A stretch of 9,710 bases of DNA from Syntrophomonadaceae bacterium. Its GTDB lineage: Bacteria > Bacillota_D > Dethiobacteria > DTU022. Position 1 is the stretch's first letter. Each line of letters opens with the position of its first letter. The stretch covers positions 1 to 9,710 of the forward strand of contig PUNU01000142.1 in NCBI GenBank assembly GCA_003551865.1, in the 5' to 3' direction. Made by a program: the position numbers and the translations under genes. This document shows, in pieces, positions 6,010-9,710 of this stretch. The notes beneath the pieces are model-generated. The model did not search any database. It was not told where the DNA came from and saw only the letters and a list, made by a program, of their open reading frames with translations.

Positions 6010-6155
6010 TCAATCGTTACCTCACCGGTTTGCCTTAAGTGCAGTTTTTTTCATTCTACCATAATTAAGCGAACTAAAAGGGCGCTTCTTGCCGGTGGAA
6101 AGGCGCGGACTGGCAATTTTAGACAAACAGGCGACCCGGGGGTATTTTAAAAAAG

Positions 6156-6184
6156 TTGCCATTTTCATATTCCCTAGGTAGAAT
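6156..6184 (+). promoter_or_regulatory. Promoter for the dockerin-NamZ gene
   Basis: TTGCCA at 6156-6161, a 17-bp spacer, then TAGAAT at 6179-6184; each hexamer matches 5 of 6 consensus bases. The transcription start should fall near 6191, giving a leader of about 84 nt before ATG 6275. Confidence 0.65.
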
Positions 6185-6242
6185 ACTAGAAAAAGCACAG
6201 GCCGCTCAAGCTTTTCCTGAAAACCGGATCCCTGCCGCCTGC

Positions 6243-6264
6243 CGCTTTTACCAACCGAAAAGCG
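6243..6264 (+). promoter_or_regulatory. Leader hairpin next to the ribosome binding site
   Basis: CGCTTTT (6243-6249) pairs perfectly with AAAAGCG (6258-6264) around an 8-nt loop. The 3' arm runs into the weak Shine-Dalgarno region GCGAGAG (6262-6268) of the following gene, so folding could limit translation. The structure is visible; its function is inferred. Confidence 0.35.
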
Positions 6265-6274
6265 AGAGATTGCC

Positions 6275-7711
6275 ATGCGCTATAAATTAAAGGCCTGCCG
6301 GGCTAAACCCGCAGTAAAAAGAATTGCAGCTCTTTTAATTGTGCCGTTTATCGTTATTGCTTCCCTTTCCGGGGCGGTCAGCGCCCCGGAGCCGCTTGCC
6401 GGTGACGTGACGGGAAACGGCCGGGTTGACGTAAACGATGTGGTAATGGTGATGCACCACATTTTGGAGACCCGCACTTTAACCGGCAGGGAAGCCGAGG
6501 CGGCTGATGTCAACGGCGACGGGGTAATCGATGTCCGTGATGCAATCGGAATCATGCAGTTTGTCCTGGGTTTGCGCGATAGCTTCGAAGACACCTTTAA
6601 GCTGGGCAGTGAAGTGCTGCTGGAAAGAAAACGTTACCTGGTAGAAGGGAAACAGGTGGGCCTGGTAACCAACCAGAGCGGGGTAAACAGCCGGGACCAA
6701 AGCACCATGCGCATTTTACATGAGGCGGATGATATCGAACTGGCCGCTCTCTACGCCCCCGAGCACGGCCTTGACGGCACGGCGAAGGCTGGAGAATATG
6801 TGGAATCCTATGTCCACGAAGAAATGGGTATCCCCGTTTACAGCCTCTACGGTCAAACAAGAATGCCTACCGGGGAAATGTTAAAAGGAATAGACATCCT
6901 TCTCTACGATATCCAGGATATCGGGGCCCGCTCCTACACCTATATTTCCACCCTCAACTACTGCATGGTGGCAGCCGAAAAGCACGGCCTGCCCGTCGTG
7001 GTTTTGGATCGCCCCAACCCCCTGGGCGGGACGACCGTGGACGGCCCGGTAATGGAAGAAAGGTTCATATCTTTTGTGGGGGTGGATATCCTGCCGATGG
7101 CCCACGGTATGACCGTAGGTGAACTGTCCCACTATTTTAACCGCAGTATAGGGGCGGAGCTTACTGTAGTGCCGATGGAGGGCTATTATAGGACGATGCT
7201 CTATGCGGATACCGGCCTTTCGTGGGTGCAGACTTCCCCGAACATCCCCGATTTGGAGGCCGCCTTCGGCTACATGGCCACCGGCCTGGGCGAAGGGACC
7301 GGGGTCTTTCAGGCCGACACCTTTAAGTGGGTCGGCGGCAATGGACTCGACAAGAACAGGTTTGCCGCGCTGTTAAATGACAGCGGCCTTGCCGGGGTCG
7401 AATTTATTCCTGAGCAAAGAGGCAAAGCCGGGGGTGTGAGGCTAAAAATAACCGACTTTGCAAGCTTCAACCCGGCCCGGACCGGCATTTATGTGCTGGC
7501 CTATGCCTTCAATCTCGGCGATTTCACTGTACCCAAAAGCAACGAAACCATTGTCATGTTCGATAAGATCATGGGCACCGCCAAAATGGGAAGGTTCCTG
7601 GAGCAGGAGCTAAGTCCGCAGGAAATAGAAAAGCGCTTCGCACCGTCGATCGAGAATTTCAAGCAAGAGCGGGAAAAGTACCTGCTGCCCCACTACGGGC
7701 CTGCCGGGTAA
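6275..7711 (+). CDS. namZ: Secreted dockerin-GH171 protein: NamZ-type exo-beta-N-acetylmuramidase (DUF1343)
   Basis: This 478-residue protein opens with a basic N-terminus and hydrophobic core (about 14-33), with likely signal cleavage after AVSA (34-37). Residues 43-101 form a type I dockerin with two calcium loops, DVTGNGRVDVNDVV (44-57) and DVNGDGVIDVRDAI (78-91), each followed by a helix. From about 110 the rest is the DUF1343/NamZ domain: VGLVTNQSGV (128-137), LYAPEHGLDG (159-168), YDIQDIGARSYTY (211-223), VLDRPNPLGG (243-252), DGPVM, LPMAHGMTVGEL (273-284), SPNIPD, ATGLGEGTG. The B. subtilis family member removes terminal N-acetylmuramic acid from peptidoglycan fragments; Glu163 of PEHG lies in the conserved acidic motif. 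Dockerins normally plug into cohesins, so the enzyme may be tethered to the cell surface or a complex, although no cohesin is in view. ATG 6275 is weakly primed (AGAG), follows its own promoter, and the gene is monocistronic. Confidence 0.9.
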   Translation: MRYKLKACRAKPAVKRIAALLIVPFIVIASLSGAVSAPEPLAGDVTGNGRVDVNDVVMVMHHILETRTLTGREAEAADVNGDGVIDVRDAIGIMQFVLGLRDSFEDTFKLGSEVLLERKRYLVEGKQVGLVTNQSGVNSRDQSTMRILHEADDIELAALYAPEHGLDGTAKAGEYVESYVHEEMGIPVYSLYGQTRMPTGEMLKGIDILLYDIQDIGARSYTYISTLNYCMVAAEKHGLPVVVLDRPNPLGGTTVDGPVMEERFISFVGVDILPMAHGMTVGELSHYFNRSIGAELTVVPMEGYYRTMLYADTGLSWVQTSPNIPDLEAAFGYMATGLGEGTGVFQADTFKWVGGNGLDKNRFAALLNDSGLAGVEFIPEQRGKAGGVRLKITDFASFNPARTGIYVLAYAFNLGDFTVPKSNETIVMFDKIMGTAKMGRFLEQELSPQEIEKRFAPSIENFKQEREKYLLPHYGPAG

Positions 7712-7732
7712 AAAGAACAAAACACCGGGGTT

Positions 7733-7791
7733 TAGGGGACGTTTACGGGGTCTAGGTGACGGTTCTCTCCAAACAGGGGACAAACAGGGGA
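7733..7791 (+). repeat. Decayed partial copies of the palindrome arm
   Basis: Between the muramidase stop and the first intact hairpin, arm-like pieces recur: AGGGGACGTTT at about 7734, GGTGACGGTTCTCT at 7756-7768, and an exact 11-bp tandem CAAACAGGGGA at 7770-7780 and 7781-7791. They share the GGGGACGGTTCT core of the intact element and look like eroded or partly duplicated copies. Confidence 0.6.
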
Positions 7792-7837
7792 CGGTTCTTT
7801 GTTTGGGAAAATCAAACAGAGAACCGTCCCCTGTTTG
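7781..7837. repeat. 57-bp palindromic (REP-like) element, copy 1
   Basis: A 25-nt left arm (7781-7805, beginning CAAACAGGGGACGG) pairs with a 25-nt right arm (7813-7837) around the 7-nt loop GGAAAAT. The only non-Watson-Crick position is a T where the complement expects C (a G-U pair in RNA). The element lies in the gap upstream of the dehydrogenase and ends 18 bp before its GTG start. Palindromes with this type of core occur as dispersed REP-like sequences in some Firmicutes; the family assignment is from memory and needs a genome search. Confidence 0.85.
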
Positions 7838-7855
7838 AGGAATCGCGGAGGGAGT

Positions 7856-8827
7856 GTGGCTACAATCAAGGCACTGTATTTTAAAGGTGAACTAACTATA
7901 CTCGAGGATTATGCCCGGCCTTCCCCGCCAAAAGGGGAAGCCTTAATTCGAGTAACTGTGGCCGGTATATGCAGAACCGACCTGGAAATTTTAAAAGGCT
8001 ATATGGGTTTCGAAGGAATCCCCGGGCACGAGTTCTGCGGAGTGGTCGAGGAGATAAACGGCGATGACCGCTCGCTTGTCGGAAAAAGGGTGGTGGGCGA
8101 AATTAACTGCGGTTGCAAAAATTGTGCCGCCTGTTTAAGCGGCCTGGAAGCGCACTGCCCGCAGCGCACCACCCTGGGCATCGACGGCAGGGACGGCTGC
8201 CTGGCCGAATATACCACCCTGCCCGTTGGCAACCTCCACCGGGTGCCGGACAATGTTAGCGACGAAGAGGCCGTCTTTACTGAGCCCCTGGCCTCCGCTT
8301 TTGAAATTGCAGAGCAGGTCCACATCAAGCCACGGGCAAAGATCGCCGTGCTCGGCGACGGCAGGCTGGGTATACTGTCCGCCCTGGCCTTAAATCTCAC
8401 CCAGGCCGATTTGACCCTGGTGGGTAAACACCGGGAAAAGCTGGCGATCGCCGCGGAGCAAAATGTAAAAACCGTCACCGTGGAAGCACTGGACTGCGCA
8501 AAAAAATTTGATATCGTGGTGGAAGCCACAGGCAGTCACGGCGGCTTTGAGTTGGCCGGTGCGCTGGTCCGGCCCAGGGGCACTTTAGTTATGAAAAGCA
8601 CCGTCAAGGAGCCCGGGGAGCTAAACCTTACCCCGCTGGTGGTGGATGAAATAACTCTGGTGGGCTCGCGGTGCGGGCCTTTTGCTCCCGCTCTGCGGGC
8701 CCTGGAGAACAGGTTAATTGACGTAAAACCGTTGATCTCTAAAACCTACGAGTTTGCCCAATGCCTCGAAGCATTTGGTTATTGCAAAACCGGCAGTCCG
8801 CTGAAAGTGCTGATCGATTCCCGGTAG
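7856..8827 (+). CDS. Zinc-dependent medium-chain alcohol dehydrogenase (MDR family)
   Basis: A 323-residue enzyme of the threonine/alcohol dehydrogenase type. GTG at 7856 is chosen as start because GGAGGGA lies directly before it and the protein then begins MATIKALYF; an in-frame TTG at 7799 would put 19 extra residues inside the palindrome. Catalytic zinc ligands are visible: Cys39 (AGICRTDLE), His58-Glu59 (PGHEF) and probably Glu143 (FTEPLA). Structural zinc ligands are Cys87, Cys90, Cys93 and Cys101. The Rossmann loop is GDGRLG (167-172). After beta-2 the sequence is VGKHREK (189-195) with no acidic residue, which suggests NADP(H) rather than NAD(H). It catalyses reversible oxidation of an alcohol or polyol of unknown identity in the cytoplasm. 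At 323 residues it is slightly shorter than the usual 340-350. It stands alone, flanked by matching palindromes on both sides. Confidence 0.9.
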   Translation: MATIKALYFKGELTILEDYARPSPPKGEALIRVTVAGICRTDLEILKGYMGFEGIPGHEFCGVVEEINGDDRSLVGKRVVGEINCGCKNCAACLSGLEAHCPQRTTLGIDGRDGCLAEYTTLPVGNLHRVPDNVSDEEAVFTEPLASAFEIAEQVHIKPRAKIAVLGDGRLGILSALALNLTQADLTLVGKHREKLAIAAEQNVKTVTVEALDCAKKFDIVVEATGSHGGFELAGALVRPRGTLVMKSTVKEPGELNLTPLVVDEITLVGSRCGPFAPALRALENRLIDVKPLISKTYEFAQCLEAFGYCKTGSPLKVLIDSR

Positions 8828-8833
8828 AAGAGC

Positions 8834-8890
8834 AAACAGGGGACGGTTCTCTGTTTGAGCAATGATCAAACAGAGAACCGTCCCCTGTTT
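8834..8890. repeat. 57-bp palindromic (REP-like) element, copy 2
   Basis: A perfect 25-bp stem (8834-8858 with 8866-8890) around the 7-nt loop GCAATGA. The arms match copy 1 in the shared core but the loop differs. It begins 6 bp after the dehydrogenase stop and ends 23 bp before the stop of the convergent MFS gene. The right arm ends in TTTT, so it could also act as a terminator for the dehydrogenase. Confidence 0.9.
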
Positions 8891-8913
8891 TGTACAATAG
8901 TAACCTATCCCCT

Positions 8914-9710
8914 TCAGGTCTGGCAACCGTTGGACATTCGACCGTCTGTGTCTGTCTGCTCCGGGGCCAGCCTGTCCTTCCATACCATACTGATCAGAAA
9001 CATTACAGCAAAAAACAGCGCCCCGCTGATGTAAGGGTAATTGATATTGACTTCAAGCATATAGCCCGCCCACAGGGGCCCAACCATCCTTCCCAGGCTC
9101 ATGTAGGCTTCGGCAACGCCCATTGCCGAACCCTGGGTAATGGTTGCCTTCTTGGAAATCAGGGCCATGGTGGAAGGTTTGAGAAGAGCATTAAATATAT
9201 TAAACAGCCCCACTGTTACCAGCATGCTGATATAATCCACCGCCAGCAGCATGGCCAAAAATCCAAGGGCACTGCCGATGAGAGACATTTTGATCACACC
9301 GCCCTCGCCCATCCTGCGGGTCAGCGGCCCGACCAAAACACCCTGGGCCACGGCATAGATCAGGCCGGTCACCATTAAAACTGAACCCACCTCCTCCGCA
9401 CCGAAACCAAAACGTCCGGCGGCATAGAGAGCGTAGGCACCGGTGAAATTTGATTTGCCGAAGTTGATGGCAAATGCGATAACCAGGGCCATAGCGATCG
9501 GGGTAGAAAGGGCCCGCCAAACGCCTTTAACTTCCAGCAGGGTGATCTTTTCGATCACCTCAGACCTGCTTTCTTTGGGCAGGGATTCAGGAAGCATAAC
9601 CAGGATAGTAAAACAGGTCAGCAGGCAAAACCCGGCGGCGACAAAAAAGGGCAGAGGCAAAGATATCCCGGCTAAAAAACCGGCAAACCCGGGCCCCACA
9701 ATGATCCCGA
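8914..9710 (-). CDS. MFS transporter, TetA/drug-efflux-like (partial, N-terminus beyond window)
   Basis: The frame enters from the right edge and ends with TGA at 8916-8914, giving about 265 residues, roughly two thirds of a 400-residue MFS protein. It starts in TM5 with IIVGPGFAGFLAG, the motif C of drug/proton antiporters (GPxxGG-like). TM6 follows, ending MLPESLPKE, the typical exit of TetA-like proteins. A central loop (SRSEVIEKITLLEVKGVW) leads to six more hydrophobic helices, with GPLTRRMGEGG as the motif A-like loop between TM8 and TM9, and QGSAMGVAEAYMSLGRMVGP resembling the TM11 region. Visible sequence fits an inner-membrane exporter, but the substrate is unknown. It converges on the dehydrogenase with the hairpin repeat between them. 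The apparent internal GTG at 9699 is not the start, since the frame continues upstream with IIV in a helix. Confidence 0.85.
   Translation of the reverse strand, partial: GIIVGPGFAGFLAGISLPLPFFVAAGFCLLTCFTILVMLPESLPKESRSEVIEKITLLEVKGVWRALSTPIAMALVIAFAINFGKSNFTGAYALYAAGRFGFGAEEVGSVLMVTGLIYAVAQGVLVGPLTRRMGEGGVIKMSLIGSALGFLAMLLAVDYISMLVTVGLFNIFNALLKPSTMALISKKATITQGSAMGVAEAYMSLGRMVGPLWAGYMLEVNINYPYISGALFFAVMFLISMVWKDRLAPEQTDTDGRMSNGCQT

Noticed and set aside
7733..7837. CRISPR array, because of repeated GGGGACGGTTCT motifs
   Set aside because: There are no regularly spaced unique spacers and the units form an inverted hairpin, not direct repeats.
7799..7855. TTG at 7799 as start of the dehydrogenase, adding 19 residues
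   Set aside because: These codons lie inside the palindromic repeat and have no Shine-Dalgarno. GTG at 7856 has GGAGGGA next to it and gives a normal family N-terminus.
8914..9378. Long plus-strand and alternative minus-strand frames across the MFS gene
   Set aside because: The minus-strand frame ending at 8914 gives a clear MFS sequence with membrane helices; the others are shadow frames with low-complexity or basic readings.

Overview
The window looks like a chromosomal segment of a Gram-positive, moderate-GC anaerobe of the Clostridia, most plausibly a Peptococcaceae/Desulfotomaculum-Pelotomaculum-type organism. This is inferred from the Firmicute-style AGGAGG ribosome binding sites, frequent TTG/GTG starts, a dockerin-bearing envelope enzyme, a relic of a corrinoid methyl-transfer protein, and a GGGGACGGTTCT-type palindromic repeat. 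The taxonomic call is inference only.

Left part (1-1670): a glutathione-synthetase-like ATP-grasp protein runs off the left edge on the minus strand behind a near-perfect TTGACA-16-TATAAT promoter. Divergent from it is a secreted RlpA-type double-psi beta-barrel protein with its own TTGACA-17-TAAAAA promoter.

Middle part (1670-5400): this is a zone of decay. In order it holds a coding-looking frame broken by a stop, a galE gene cut off after its first 74 codons, a well-started 49-residue small protein, an AT-rich patch bounded by a 15-bp imperfect inverted repeat, the back half of a B12-binding corrinoid protein on the other strand, an intact OFA-type (oxalate/formate antiporter family) MFS transporter, about 540 bp without a convincing gene, and a tyrosine-recombinase remnant that lacks its catalytic C-terminus. 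The transporter is the only full-length gene here and was perhaps once part of a methyltransferase/corrinoid locus.

Right part (5390-9710): a minus-strand pair encodes a 59-residue coiled-coil protein and an EVE-domain protein. Divergent from it, behind a TTGCCA-17-TAGAAT promoter, is a secreted dockerin-GH171 (NamZ/DUF1343) exo-N-acetylmuramidase candidate. Next comes a zinc-dependent MDR alcohol dehydrogenase flanked on both sides by copies of a 57-bp hairpin repeat (25-bp stem, 7-nt loop), with decayed arm copies on the left. A second MFS transporter, TetA-like, enters from the right edge on the minus strand.

Two genes (RlpA and dockerin-NamZ) point to peptidoglycan remodelling or muropeptide scavenging, but they are 4.6 kb apart and not an operon. 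I do not see a coherent multi-gene new system. The most unusual items are the paired palindromes around the dehydrogenase, the dockerin-muramidase architecture, the corrinoid gene fragments around the inverted repeat, and the small coiled-coil/EVE pair.
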